NCBI GenBank assembly: GCA_932521035.1
Contig: OW051494.1
Span: forward strand, 606,001 to 670,000
From: Oscheius dolichura
Lineage: Eukaryota; Nematoda; Chromadorea; Rhabditida; Rhabditidae
Reading direction: 5' to 3'
Length of the DNA: 64,000 bases
Positions within the stretch are counted from its first letter, which is position 1, and each line of letters opens with the position of its first letter. Under the pieces are notes generated by a model. It was not told where the DNA came from and made no database searches. It saw only the letters and a program-made list of their open reading frames with translations. This document shows, one piece after another, positions 44,390-57,100 of the stretch. The translations under genes and the position numbers were made by a program.

Positions 44390-47300
44390 CTATTCGTTCG
44401 GGTCTTTCCCCAGCGGAGTGACTTCTTCCAGGAGAGAGGGCTTGGCCGCTTTGCTTCCTTCCGCCTTCTTCGGGGCTTCCTTGCTCCCTTCCACCTTCTT
44501 CAGACTCTCTTTGCTTCCTTCCGCCTTGTTCTTCTTGCTCTCTTCCGGCTTCTTTGAGTCCTTCTTCTCTCCTCCTCCACCAGCTGCTTCCTTGCTTTCT
44601 CCTCCCTTCTTTGCCGTCTCCTTGCCTTCTTCCGCCTTCTTCGTTGCCTCATCCTCTTCCCCCTCTTGTGTTTCATCCACCGGTATCGTAGCCGTCGAAG
44701 CAACACTCGGCGTAATAGCCACAGACTCAATCGTCGATATATCATAAGACGGCGGTGGAGGCGCCACCTTAAATGAAAACTTCTTGGTCGGAAATTTATA
44801 CCATCTTTTATATGCCGGCACATCTGAAATTAATCAATATTAAATACTGTCTCAAATCTCAAGTTTTTAGACCTGTGCACGAATTTCGTCCGCGCGCCGC
44901 CGAAGTAACGCCGCGTGCTGTTTACGCGCCACTTTTATCGTATTTTTCTCCAGATTCCGATATTTTTTAGTACATCTTAATCAGCGAAACGAGCTCTACA
45001 AAACGAGACTAATTATAAAAAGGCAAATGTTGATTTTATAAAGTTGGTATACTGTCACTGAAACTTTTGTACTGTTCGTTTAAAACGCGTATAACTTTTT
45101 TCACGAATAGGTTTCAGATTTTTTAGTTATACCTTGTGAAAGAGCACAAAATTCGCTATCAGATGACGCCCAAAATATTGAAGCACTGCCTATCAATAAA
45201 TAAATAACAAACCATCTTCGAACGTAAAGTTTCGCCTAAGCAGCACATTCCTCTTGTTAAAGTGCTTTATACAGGGAATCGCAATAGCAACGGCGATAAC
45301 AAACAGTAACAGCAAGGGAACCGCGATAATTGCCACTTTCCATACTACATCTAAAGCCTCCCACCAGCTTGGCTCCGGCGGCAAGACATACATGTCATTA
45401 TCGCAAACGTCAGAGGTGAAGTTTTGACACTCGGTAAGGAGGAAGCCGCTCAATTCCAGCATCCTTGGATTGTTCCTGACTAAGAGCAGGGGCTTGCCGC
45501 CGTCTGAAGCATTCGCAAGACGCAATTTCGGCAGGGTTACGTTTTCCAATTTGGTATTATTTACAATCTGGATAGCTGGCGCTAAAAATATTATATAAAT
45601 ATATTATAAGTATCGTCTGTCAAGAAAAAAAGACGACATTCAAGGTCTAACGATTTAGCCGCGAGCCGAACTTACTGGCCTTTTTTTCTTCTTGGCCGCT
45701 CGCCGCCTTGGACAGTTTAAAGGTCTGCATATTTGCACGCCCCAATACTAACTTTGTTATTATACATTTTTATGTATTTTTGATGATTTATTTAGCTGTA
45801 CCGACCCCGAATTACTATAGAGCAAAGGAGAAAAGAGTCAAATGCCCTAAAATAGAGGAGCAATGAATGATGAGCTGATTTTGTTCAAAAAATCCACTTT
45901 TAGACTTCATGAAAGGTTTTCTGGGGAGTTTCTCATAATTCTTGGTATCAAAATGTTCCTCTATTTGAGCTCAGTCGTTTGCAGTAAAAATGAGATCGAT
46001 CCTATGTCAGGATTTTGAGAAAAATATCTGAAAAAAAGAAAGAACACTACCCGCGCGAGCTGTGCGCTCAAAAATTATCTGTCAGTTCGCTCCATCACTA
46101 AAATTTGTTCTCGGCCAGTTAGACCTTGAATGTCGTCTTTTTTCTTGACAGACTATATGAACTATGGCACCTGTTGGAGAGATAACCTCCATTAAATTAG
46201 GCAGCTCCACCTCATCAAATGGAGAATCGTCAAGCATTAGATATCCATAGATAACTTGTAAATGTTGACTATGGTACAAGTCGTATTTAAATTGCATGTC
46301 CAGCTCACCATTGAGAATTACGCAGTCCGTCTCGAATTTAACGGTATCACATATTTTACCTGAAAAAGAATTTTGGAGTCATAAAGTACAGTAATCTAAG
46401 GCCAATTTTTTTTAAAAAAAAACAAAAAGGGATTTTCCGTCGGCAGGGATCGAACCCGCGATGTTCTACTGGGACATTGCACCATTCGGACACAGCGGCT
46501 CTTTTAAAAAAAACTAACCACATGGCCATTCCTTGTACGGTTTGACAGCTGTGATGTTTTCATTTCCTGCCGTAGCCACTTGACCAGGCGGGCACATAAG
46601 CGAATTGTTCTTGAACAGATGCTCGCCAGTACAGCCTCCAATCCACACTTCCCGCCGTAGAAGAAAGTCCAGCGTCGTCATCTGGGTGTCCTCGACCGTG
46701 ACACAGCCCTCAATCCTCGTAATGTGAAAGTCGGCCTTGTTTATGTCCGCTGCGAAGCCCTTCAGATGTAGGGGCCCCTTGATTACTGTACACAGTTTCA
46801 GGTCCTTGAGGTCCGTGAAGACGTCGTCCGCCTCCATGACACACTCAACGTCGAACTGGTCCTTTTTCCATTGGGTAATTTTGAGATAGAGATCTTTGAT
46901 CTTCTTGTACAGCAGCTTGTCACTTCCCGTAATTGTCAGCTTCCCGTTGATCTTGGTTAAGAGAGGCAGCTCCAAATTGACCAGCTTCGAATTGTTCCTA
47001 ATTGTGAGACCGTTCACTTCCGTCAAAAGAGGCAGACTGATAGTGGTCTCATTCGTATTGGCAATGGTCAGCCCGGCAGCCCTTGTCAGATGGCCCGGCC
47101 TGTTCATCATGGCAGGATCGGTAAACCAAGAAGTTATATCGGCGTCTTGGGTCACTGCAGTACATAGATGCCATGTACTGACAGCTTGCGCTCCGTTACA
47201 CACTGCCGCTGAAAATAAACCAGATTATTATTGTAATTTTCAAAAAGGTGCAGCGCGCGCACGCAAAAAGGCGTTTGTTTAAAGAATTCGCTGGGGTACT

Positions 47301-48672
47301 GTAATTGTTGTATTGCTAGAAAGATTCGTCATCTTTTTCTAATTAGAATAGTGTTCTTATTTTTGGTTGGATTGGTCAGAAATACGGAAAAAAACGCGAC
47401 TTTTAAACCGCATCCGGCAATAGCTACAGTAACCTGGCTCGGTACCCGATGGTCCGCTTCCCCGCACCCGTAAAGTCTCGGCAAGGAAAAAGTATAAAGT
47501 GTCCACAGGTTTGTAACAGTTTTGAATAAAGATGACCCGACTGCCGAGACTTTACGGGTGCAGGGGATCGGACTATGGAGGGCCGAGCCCAGTAATCCAC
47601 CCTCAAAGGGTCCCTGGCTCGTGATGGGTACATAACGACGGATTTTTTTCGAGTGCAGAAGTTCTCCAGCCAAAGAGCAGTGTAACGTACCACAAGACTC
47701 GTGAGGCTCAACAGCCACCGCCGCCGCCGTCTTCCCAAAGAATCCCATCAGCTTCACCAAGTCATCACCACACAGTCCTGGGTTGTTCTTGATCTCCGAC
47801 TTGGTAACACTATCCTTACAGATAGGTAACAATGCGCCGCTTCGAAGAGATATTTGAGTACCCGTCATGTTCACGCCGATCAGTTTCAAACAAGCGCCAC
47901 TGTTCAGCGCCAGAGAGAGGCCCGCCAAACTTCCGCCATCCATCTTCATATCGCCCTCGATGTTTTTGCATTGCTTCAAAACATCATCTGGTGGAGTCGC
48001 GAAGGAACCGGCATCGAAAGGATGCTGGAAGCGACACTCTGAAGAATATATCGAGCGTTCAACAAAAAATAGGCCAAACCATTTTTTGCTTTTTGAAAAT
48101 GTCCTTGAAGCTGGCTTTCCTTGGCAACTTTATTTTCAATCATTTGGAAGGACGTTACATCCAGTTGCGGGTTGTTGTAGATGTAGATGTACAAATCTTT
48201 TCCAAGGCTACCGATTTGCAGCTGGGTTACATTCTTGTCCCATGTCAACTTTTCCAAGTTGGGATTGTTCCGAATACTGATAAACAGGGAATCTAAACTG
48301 GACGGTTAAAAAAATAATAAATAAAGGACTACCTTTACCAAGCTTGGATCCATCAAATGCTATAATAGATGCGAAGTTTACAGTCTCCACTTGTTCGTTT
48401 CCATCCATTACAAAGGCTCCAGAAATAGTATTGAAACCTTTTGTCAGCAAATCAAATGCTTTCTTTTCAGCTTGTGAAAAATTCAAGGTGACAGCATCTG
48501 CAAAATGACCCAAAATCATTGACGTTGCTTCGCAGATGTCTGATTCAGTCGTCATCCGAACTGTGCCTTTGGGAAGAGCATGACATTCCGGCTTCTGACC
48601 AACAGGAGCAACTTGACTAAAAGTAGCAGCACATCCGAAAATAATGTAGAGCAGCAGTCGATGAATATCCAT
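44390..48672 (-). CDS. Type I membrane protein with receptor L-domains (irld family)
   Basis: Seven exons in transcript order: 48333-48672, 48080-48292, 47691-48038, 46519-47208, 46171-46359, 45213-45581, 44390-44823; 860 aa, every internal junction phase 1. ATG at 48672 opens a signal peptide (HRLLLYIIFGCAATFSQ). The extracellular part has repeated insulin/EGF-receptor L-domain motifs: ISIRNNPNLEKLTW, LTIRNNSKLVNLELPLL, LLVRNNPRMLELSGF, plus Cys clusters. One membrane segment near residues 673-698 (VAIIAVPLLLLFVIAVAIAI) leads to a cytoplasmic tail with PPPPSYD and Lys/Glu-rich KKAEGSKE-type repeats. No kinase domain is present. C. elegans has many such IRLD proteins, some in sensory neurons. 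TATATAAG at 48741-48748 (minus) is a likely core promoter. Introns 3 and 5 are mostly MITE; intron 4 carries a tRNA relic. Confidence 0.9.
45611..46157. mobile_element. Family C element carrying the core repeat (547 bp)
   Basis: Left GTCTGTCAAGAAAAAAAGAC and right GTCTTTTTTCTTGACAGAC are inverted, continuing into GACATTCAAGGTCTAAC and GTTAGACCTTGAATGTC. It makes up nearly all of irld intron 5 (45582-46170). Confidence 0.9.
45707..46025 (+). repeat. Dispersed core repeat, copy 2
   Basis: GGACAGTTTAAAGGTCTGCA through TACCGACCCCGAATTACTAT to GGATTTTGAGAAAAATAT aligns with 578-890. It is nested inside a family C element. Confidence 0.85.
46441..46503 (-). pseudogene. tRNA-like sequence in irld intron 4
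   Basis: On the minus strand, GTGTCCGAATGGT resembles an A box and GGTTCGATCCC a B box. The stems CGCGG/CTGCC-like and acceptor halves pair only partly, and the anticodon loop lacks U33. A decayed tRNA or tRNA-derived repeat. Confidence 0.5.
47436..47589 (+). mobile_element. Family A hairpin MITE, copy 4
   Basis: GGCTCGGTACCCGATGGTCC and GGACTATGGAGGGCCGAGCC are the outer inverted ends, with the usual CACCCGTAAAGTCTCGGCA arm. It lies in irld intron 3, antisense to the gene. Confidence 0.9.
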
Positions 48673-48740
48673 CAAAGTTGATACTAGCCGCCAGAGAAGA
48701 AGGCGAAGACAGAGAATGAGCTCCGACTGGATTCTGGGCC

Positions 48741-48748
48741 CTTATATA
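48741..48748 (-). promoter_or_regulatory. TATA box of the irld gene
   Basis: TATATAAG on the minus strand, 69 bp upstream of the ATG, within CCCTATATAAGGGCC. Confidence 0.5.
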
Positions 48749-48759
48749 GGGGGTTCTGG

Positions 48760-51185
48760 AGACTAGCCAGGAAAAAGATTCGACGGCTTTGAGGGGGATT
48801 TAACCACAATATTCGCTTCCGTTTACTGCTAATTTTCTGTCAAAAACAGTTTTTTTTTGAAAAGCTATTCGAATTCTCTCGTCTCTTCTGTTCCCATCGC
48901 CTAAAATGAGTATAAAAGGTGCGCGGATGGTTGAACAGCCACCTGCTCCCCATCGCGCTGCCACCACCACCTGCCCCGCCCCTCCTCACCTGTCGGCTAT
49001 CCGTGTTCCTCTTTTCTGCGTGTCTATTTTTGACAGCAGAACGGAATGGAACGTCTTTTCTCTCCTTTCGTTTAAAAACTACCGTAATCATCCTGTTTTC
49101 ACTCCATTTCCATTCCCTACCGTTTTCTTCCCTCCTTCCCCCGTTATAATCTCTTTTAGAACCATTTTAGGGTATTTTATGGTCGGAAAAGAGCTGTAAT
49201 AGCCCAAAGAATATTATAAATCCTTTAAAATAACCCTTCCTCTGGTTCCACCCTTGTCCAGCCTTCAGTTTGTCAATTATACCATCACTCTAAAGTAATC
49301 GCCCCCCTTTGCCCATTTATTGCCGACCAGCTGTCACATTGTTCGGTGTTCCTTTTGGAGCGAGGGGGATCCTCCATCCTCTACCCATTTTCTATATATA
49401 TATATTTAGCCGTATTATTCCCCCGAAAAGATCCCCAAAAACCTGTGGAGCAGCCATATGGCCTCCCCCGAATTTATCACACCAATTTGTTTGTTCAGTT
49501 GCCCCCTGGACAAGGGCCAAAAAAGGTCATTCTGATAAGCAAATCTTACCCTTCTTCGACCCGTTTGGCTGTCTAGAATCCTTTTTTAATCATATAGAGA
49601 ATCGAATAGAGTACAATTTGTGTGTGGAATGTGGTTCAAGGGCTCAATTATGACCACCTTTAGCTGTCTGTCAGGGTCGAAAGCGGGCAGGGGGCAGGGA
49701 GCGGGGGCTTTTGACGGATTACCACCGGAAACTGTAGTATTGCAGCCGGGTAGCGACAGAATAATTATCTAATCGGGGAGAAAAACGGGGGGAAAATTAA
49801 TAGCAGCGCCTATTTTGAGACACCGGCTCACAAAATCCGTTGGGAACGAAGAAAACGGCTAATTTTTCGAGTTTTGGCCAAAATGAAGTATTTTTCCCCC
49901 CAAAATACACCAGAATCACTCGTTTTCTGACATCTTCCTCCAATTTGTGAGCCTGGAAAGGGCGGAAAAGACCCCAAAAAGGACCAAGAACGCTCCAGAC
50001 CGGGCAAGCTACCGTTGGAAGCCGTTTTCCATTCAAATTTGCTTCCCGTTCAATCCAGAGACGAATTTTGAGTGGATAGGCTTAATGTTTAGGATAAAAC
50101 TACTCTTCTGAAGTCAAAAACCTAGAAGGAGTAAAAAACGCTCCACTCTCGAGCCTCTGGGCCAAGTTTGGAACCAACCTAGAGACCAAGAACCGCTCTT
50201 GCTTCTTGCCGCCCTCAAGATTCAAAAAACCTCGCTTTGTTTTAAAAAAGCTGCCTTGTCTAGCCAGCAAATGTCACAGTCGATTAAATTTCGTTTGCCT
50301 GCGGCGTCCTTTTTACCCTCACCGAATCTCCCCACCCGGCTTATCCTCTCTCGTCATCTAGACACTTTCCCCCATGTTCCAACCTTCTCGGCACACGTTC
50401 CTCTCCCCGAGAGAGAGAGAGACCACCACACTGTTTATTCATGTGTGTGTGTGTCCGAAAAGAGCGATCCCTATCTCGCTGTCGCCCTCGGTGTCGTCGC
50501 CAGGAATTGGGCAGGGATTAACAGATCTCTCTTCCCGCTCTCGCTTATTTACTGCCAGCCAGCTGGACAGAGGGGGCACACTTCCTCCTCCTCCTCCTCT
50601 AGCAGATCCCCCAAGCTTCCCACAAGATAAGCTCTCTGAACCAGTTTTTTGAACAAGAAGAAGCCTCCCTCCCACTATTCTCCTCTTCCTCCCTTTAATT
50701 CTCCCCAAACCTGGAAAAAGGGAGAAGACAGGGAGGAATTTGCCTCCCTTCCTCCCCTGTGTGATTGACCTTCGTCACATTGCTATTCATTACTACTGTT
50801 TGTTTGCAACAGATGGCCCCGTTTTGGTCTGGGGGCGGAGGCAGGAAGGAGACTTTCTGGGGACAGTGGACATATGGGCACGCCTTTTTTCTGTGGAGAG
50901 AGATTTTGGAGATGAATATACTGTTTGCTTCCTGGCTATTTTTGGCAGCTCTTGGTGGATGAAATATCATTTTTCCCCTTTCACCACCAAAAATTGGGAA
51001 CCCCGCGATTGGGAACCCAGCGGAAAAGTGGCTCTTCCCGCTGCCTTACTGTGGCGTCCTCCTTCTAGTTTAATTCCCCCTGTCTTACTGTATTTTCTCC
51101 GCTATAAAACCCTTATTTTCCGTCTTTTCTACCAAATTCTATTCTTTTCCTCTTCAATCCACCATTTATTCCAGCTCCATGCTCA
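48760..51185. other. Intergenic interval between irld and cadherin genes
   Basis: The divergent promoters of the two genes share 2.5 kb. It contains pyrimidine-rich tracts, a TA repeat (49396-49407), GA (50410-50422), GT (50442-50455) and CTC (50582-50600) microsatellites. No exon chain is seen. Confidence 0.5.
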
Positions 51186-54100
51186 ATGTTTCTACTTTTG
51201 ACCCTGATAGGGCCTATTATTGCTATATTCACAGAAACAACACATAAATTATCCATTTCTGAAGGTAATTTTCCCCATTTTCTTTTCATTTTTTTCATTT
51301 TAGACGCCCTACCGGGTAGTTTAATAGGTCGTCTTCCACTTCAATCAGGGATAGACTACCGTCCTTCTGGTCTACCTTCAGAACTGCGACTAGAGGAAGA
51401 CAAGCTCTATCTATCCATTGCCCTAGACAGGGAGCAGACTCCTTCCCTCCATTTTTCCCTGGTTTCTAGCCTTCCTCCGGCTATTATTCACATCGTGGTT
51501 ACTGTAGAAGACATCAATGATAATTCTCCAAGCTTTCCTCTAGCTTTCCAGGTAAGAAGGGGAGCCACAGTTAGACAGCGAGAGCCATAGAGAATGACAG
51601 AGACCCATTCGAAACAAGTAGCGCCTCAATTAGACAACTTTTTCTGCCTACGAGATCCAAATCTTCTCTCTTTTGGATCTTTTCTCTAGACCAAACCAGT
51701 TAGACAGCTTTTCGCTGTTGGGCAAATTTAGATGGGGAAAGGGATTTTGAATCAGGGAAGCGCGGGAAAAGGACAAGATTTGGTTTAGAGGTTTAAAACC
51801 TCTCAAACTCCTCAAAAGGGGGTTCTAAAGCCCATTTTTCTTCTTTCTGGCCTTCCAGGACTTGAAATTCCGCCGGGTAGACAGTAAAGAGCCTGAAAAT
51901 CTGTTTAAAACTGCTTGAAAATGGTTGAAAAGTGCATTTTCTCCCTAAAGTCTCGAAATTCCCCTTTCCCAACCGTATTTTCCCCTCGAAATGGCCTCTG
52001 GTCTCCCCTTTTCCATTTCCCTCTTCTTCTCGCGCGTTTTTTACTGTCTCGGAGTAGCGATCTAATTGTCGAGAATGAGAGGAGGCAGAGGGCGAACTAG
52101 GGGGGACGGGAAGAGAGCCGGTCACGGTCAGCTGCCTCCATACTTTCGCAGATCAAAAAAGGTGGGGACACTCTTGGTAGTATTGTCTTGTTCAATACAT
52201 ACCAGAACAATAGTCCCGGGATTCCGGAGGGGGGCCAGCTGCACTTGACCCCCTCGCCCGTCCCGGGGCTCTAAAGGCGGAGGGGGTACTTGTGACAGCC
52301 GGGATATGGATCTAATGAATAACAATCACAAAGAGAACAATTTCCAGAATCTATCGGTATTGGAAACGGCCACTCGGGGGAGTAGGCTCCCGCTAGTCGC
52401 GGCCGTTGATCCCGACGAAGGAAAAAATGGTCGAATTCAAAATTATGAACTGTTCCCGGCTGACGGTGTCTTTAATTTGGTCGAGGAGGACGGCAATATA
52501 TTTTTGGAACTGGAAGAGCCATTGGATAGGGAGCACAAACAACTGTATTCTTATAATCTCACGGCCAGGGATGGAGGAGCTCCTTCAAGGTAGGGCGACA
52601 CAGTTAGACAATTAGATAGCCAAGTAAAATATCCTGCTTACTGTGGTTTTTGCTGCTAGTTTTCCCGCGCTGTATAGCCTAAAAATTGTCTTTTATGGGC
52701 ACTGAAACAAAAAATTAGGTGTAGGCCCAAAAATTCCATTTCCAAAAGCCCCAAAGGGAAAAAATCGCTGTTGCCCATCCGTGGCAGACGTTTCCAGGTC
52801 GAAATAATTTGTCCATCATAAAAAGGCGGCTAATTTGCGTACCGCGCGCACCCCCGGTAGAAGGCCGAAATTGCCCGGATAATCCCCTCATGTATCCCCC
52901 GGTCGCCGAAGTGATGACCCTGAGTTATGGCCGGCAAACACCGGAAATTAGCATCCGCTTGTTACGGAAACTGTTCCCGGACATGAAAGGGGATCGTTTC
53001 CCAATTAAAAAGGAACTGTAAAGGGGAAAAGGAGGTTTTAGGCTCGGTTGGACTGCCATCTACGTCCAAGTCTTGGATGTCAATGATTGCGCCCCCATTT
53101 TTGAAGAACGACGGATTGTAGTCACCTATAATGGTAAAAAACGTCTTATTTCCATAAATATCAAAAATTTAGGTAAAAAATCGGAGCCAATTACCGTATT
53201 CAATGCTGTAGACGGCGACGAGGGGAAGAATGCCCTGATCCATTACGAAATTCTGGGAGGAGGCAGTGATTTTGAGATCTGGGAGAATAAACTCTATTCA
53301 AAGGTAAAAGAACAGATTTTTTGAATGTTTCCTACACGAATTGGGTGAACTGTGGCTCTTTCGCTGTGGCGGCTACTATCTTCGGGTTCTCCCTCTCCTG
53401 CACCCGTACAACCTCGGCAGAAGCAGAACCTAAACTTTTATCCATTTTGAGCAGCAGAAAATTCTGCTGCCGAGACTTTACGGGTGCGGCGCCTGAACCA
53501 TATCTTTGCTTCTTCCCTATCAAAGTGTGTACTGGCGCTTTAGCTGTCTAACTGTCTAACTGTGGCCCCCATTTTTTTATATCCACCTCCTCTCCGTCTT
53601 CCACCTTTCCGCCCAAAAAATCTGCCAAATTCTCCTCCTAATTGGTCCCTATTTTCCTCTTAATTAACCTTCTCCTCCCGGCCCGCCGACAATGTTTTCC
53701 ACCACAATTCCCCCAGTTGTGAATTGTTATTGGCGTCGGCCGACACCTGTATGGCAGTTTCGCGAGCGGCGGGACGAGGAGGAGAGCCCATCTTTTGCCA
53801 GTCAGCCTCAATTGCGCTTGGACAATACGTAGTCCCGTCGAAGGACGAATGAGGCCACTTCGCGGGGCTGGCTGTTCGTGACGACGCGGTGCCAGTATCG
53901 CGCCTTTTTTTCTTTTCTCGCTCTGGAAACCTAGGCATTTAGCGGGAAAAGATTTATGTGGAATTTGAAGATTTATGGATGGAAATTCTTTCGCGTGGGC
54001 GCGATCCAGATGCTTACAGGGTGCTAAAGGGCGCTAAGGAGGATACGGTAAACAAATACAGCTGTCATGTAGGATTGCGCAGGTCCTGGAGCGACTTGAG

Positions 54101-57100
54101 AGGGGGATCGGCAAATAAATGTTACCAAATTCAAGGTAATTCGAAGGATCAAGGCCAGAAAAAGTAGGCAACTCCATTTTTAGGCGGGCAGACCGTTCTA
54201 GAGGTCAAAAATAAAAGTTTTCAGCTTTTTCTGTTCCAAGCTGTCTAACTGTGGCGTTTAGGTGGATTCACCATCGTGCCAGGACCTTTCCCTCTGTGGA
54301 GAATGTTTATTAACGGTTCAAGCGACGGATAGTGGAAACCCCCCACTTTCGACAACAGCAGAAGTGGTGATAAAGTGCCAAGGAGAGAACCAACACGATC
54401 CGGAGATCCAAATACGGTAGGCTGCCTAACTGTGGCTCTTTTTCCATCTAAAACGGGCTAAATTCCTCAAAATTCGATAGATATGGTGATTTTCCAGGCT
54501 CCAACCGTCCCACGTCGATTTCGCCGTTATTTCCCCTACTTCTGAAGTGGGTAAAGCCGTCGCTGTGTTGACAGCTACTGATGAAGACGGCCCTTTCGGC
54601 GGTAAGTCTCTTCTCTACGAAAACATAGCCCCATTTTCCTGGTCACGGCTCTTTGAGTCTAGAAATTATGAGCCGTATCGGCCTCCAGGACAGCGGCGGC
54701 CTTTAGAGGCTGCACCTGTTCCCCTAGAGAAAATAGCCAATTTTTCAGAGTCTGGGTATTTGAAGATTTTGAACGACGAGGGTCTCTTCCAATTACAGCC
54801 TCAACAAGGCTTTTGGATCCTTAGGCTAGCTAGATCTGGAGCTGAATTCACTCAACCGGAGTACCAGGTCGTCTTCGAGGTGTCCGACGGTCAAGGGACT
54901 GCTAGAACATCAAAGAAGAGTCTTACCGTATACACCGAGGGAAAACAAGACCATTCCAAGAAGATAGTGGTCCAATTAATGGCTAAAATCCTGGAAAATG
55001 CTCCAAAGGGAAGCTTTGTCACCCAGATTGGGGGAAATTCTACTGGGCAGCGGTTCAAGTTGGCTAATGAGACGGGCAGCCTTCCTGTGGAGGTGGATGA
55101 AATTAATGGTAGGTTCTAAAGGTCTTACTGTACTTTCTGGCGGATCTCTGCACCCGTAAAGTCTCAGCACGATAAAAACATAACGGCGACACAGTTTTGT
55201 AGCAGGCTTGAATAAAGATGGTCCTCCTGCCGAGACCTTACGGGTGCAGGGGATCGGACTATCGAGAACTGAGCCCGTTAAAAGGGTCGTTGAGCGCAAG
55301 GGCAGCTATTTTTAATTCCATTTGAGTTACAGTAATCCTAAAATTTTAAATAACCGCTATCTCGAACCTAGTTTAATTTAAAGTTTATTTTTCTAGGAAT
55401 TGTCACAACAACAATGGATAGCCTAACTCCTGGGCGACTGTTCTTCGATATCTCCGTCTTTCCCCCTCCTCCAGCTATTCAACCCTATCTGGTTACTGTA
55501 GAACTTTTAATAGAAGATATTAACAATCATTCCCCGGAGATTAAAGCACCTACTACTGTAGAAATCCCTGAAGATACTGCTCCAGGAAGGGGGATACTGA
55601 CATTTGATGTTCATGACCAGGTAATCCTTATTTTTTCCCGAAAAACCGGGGTTTAAGGATCTTGGAAACAATGGAAAGACTTTTACCAGTCTTATAGAAG
55701 GAGGAGAATATGTTAGACTTGAGAAGAATACCGTAATCCTGAGGAAGAGTCTCGATTTCGAGAAGGAGAAACAGTTTGAGGTGGTTCTTGAAACGATTGA
55801 TCAGGGAAAGCCGCCACTTTCTTCCAGGAAGACGATAGTTTTTAATATCCTGGTCAGTATTATTTAATTAGAAAAAAATAATCGTTGCAGGACTCCAACG
55901 ACCGGGCGCCGTTCTTTCCCTGCCAGGAGAGCCATTTTTCCATTTCTTCTTTTCTCCCAATTGGAGCAGAAATAGGACGGATTCAAGCGGAAGACCAGGA
56001 TTCTCTAGAGCTTACCCAGTTGTCTTATTCCCTCCTGGACCCGACTCAACTCTTCTCTTTGGGTCCCACAACGGGAATTATTTCCACCGCGAAGAAATTG
56101 GAAGCTCGGACTTATAAACTGGGAATCAGGGCTCAGGATCAGGGAGGACTCGTCTCTTCCAACAACCTTACGGTTTTCATCCACTCTTCTGCTCTTCCGC
56201 TACCGTATATCACCTCAAATCTGGAGAAAATTAGCCTAGAAGAGGGACAACCACAGAGAATTGTCTCCAAATTGGAAGGGAATGGAACATTCGCCTCTCC
56301 CAGTCCCTGGATTACGGTAGATCCGGATGGGACCATAAAATTGGCTCATCTACCGCCAGAAGAAACATTTTGGACACTAATAAGGCTGGAATCTGGTGGA
56401 TTAACCACTTCAAAATGTCTAGAATTCGAAAAAATCCCTATCCCGCCTGCTCCAAAGTTTAAGAAGTCTAGATTGGAGATGAATATTACTTCAAATCTTC
56501 CTCTCGGGACCCAATTGGAGAGAATTCAAGCCTGTGAGACATGCTTCTATTCTACGGACTGTCCTTTTCTGTCTGTGGATGGAAAAGGGATTCTAACGTT
56601 GTCCAGGCTCTTCCAAACGGATAAAATGGTCTGTTCCGTTACTGCTCGAGATAATAAGGATAGAATGGATAAAATGGATATTATAATAAGAAGAGAACCA
56701 GAAAATGAGGTAAAGTAACCTCCAAAATAGTCTAAAATCTCCAATTTTTCAGAATTTTCGCCTCCCAGCCAATTTTGAATTCTTCATAAGCCCGGATCTT
56801 CCGCTAGGGGCCATCATAGGACGGCTACCTTTGTCCCAGAACCATATCTACTCTATAAAAGATTCAAAAGCCATTGGAATATTCCCTGATGGAGTCCTCT
56901 ACGTAAAAAGACAGCTAAAACCATTGGAAGTCTATTCTTTCATCGTTGAAGCGGCCCACAAGTTGGATTTTATAAATTAAAGGTCTAATTCTGGTTATAG
57001 ACGGCTTGGGAACAGGCACAGTACAGAAATATGGATCAGAGTAGAAGATACAACGAGGAAGGAGCTAAAATGCCCGGAGGAAAAGGTTCTAATCGAGGTA

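Noticed and set aside
47832-48296. Plus frames of 137-154 codons antisense to the irld gene
   Set aside because: They mirror irld exons 2-3, whose phase-1 splice chain and L-domain motifs are clear.
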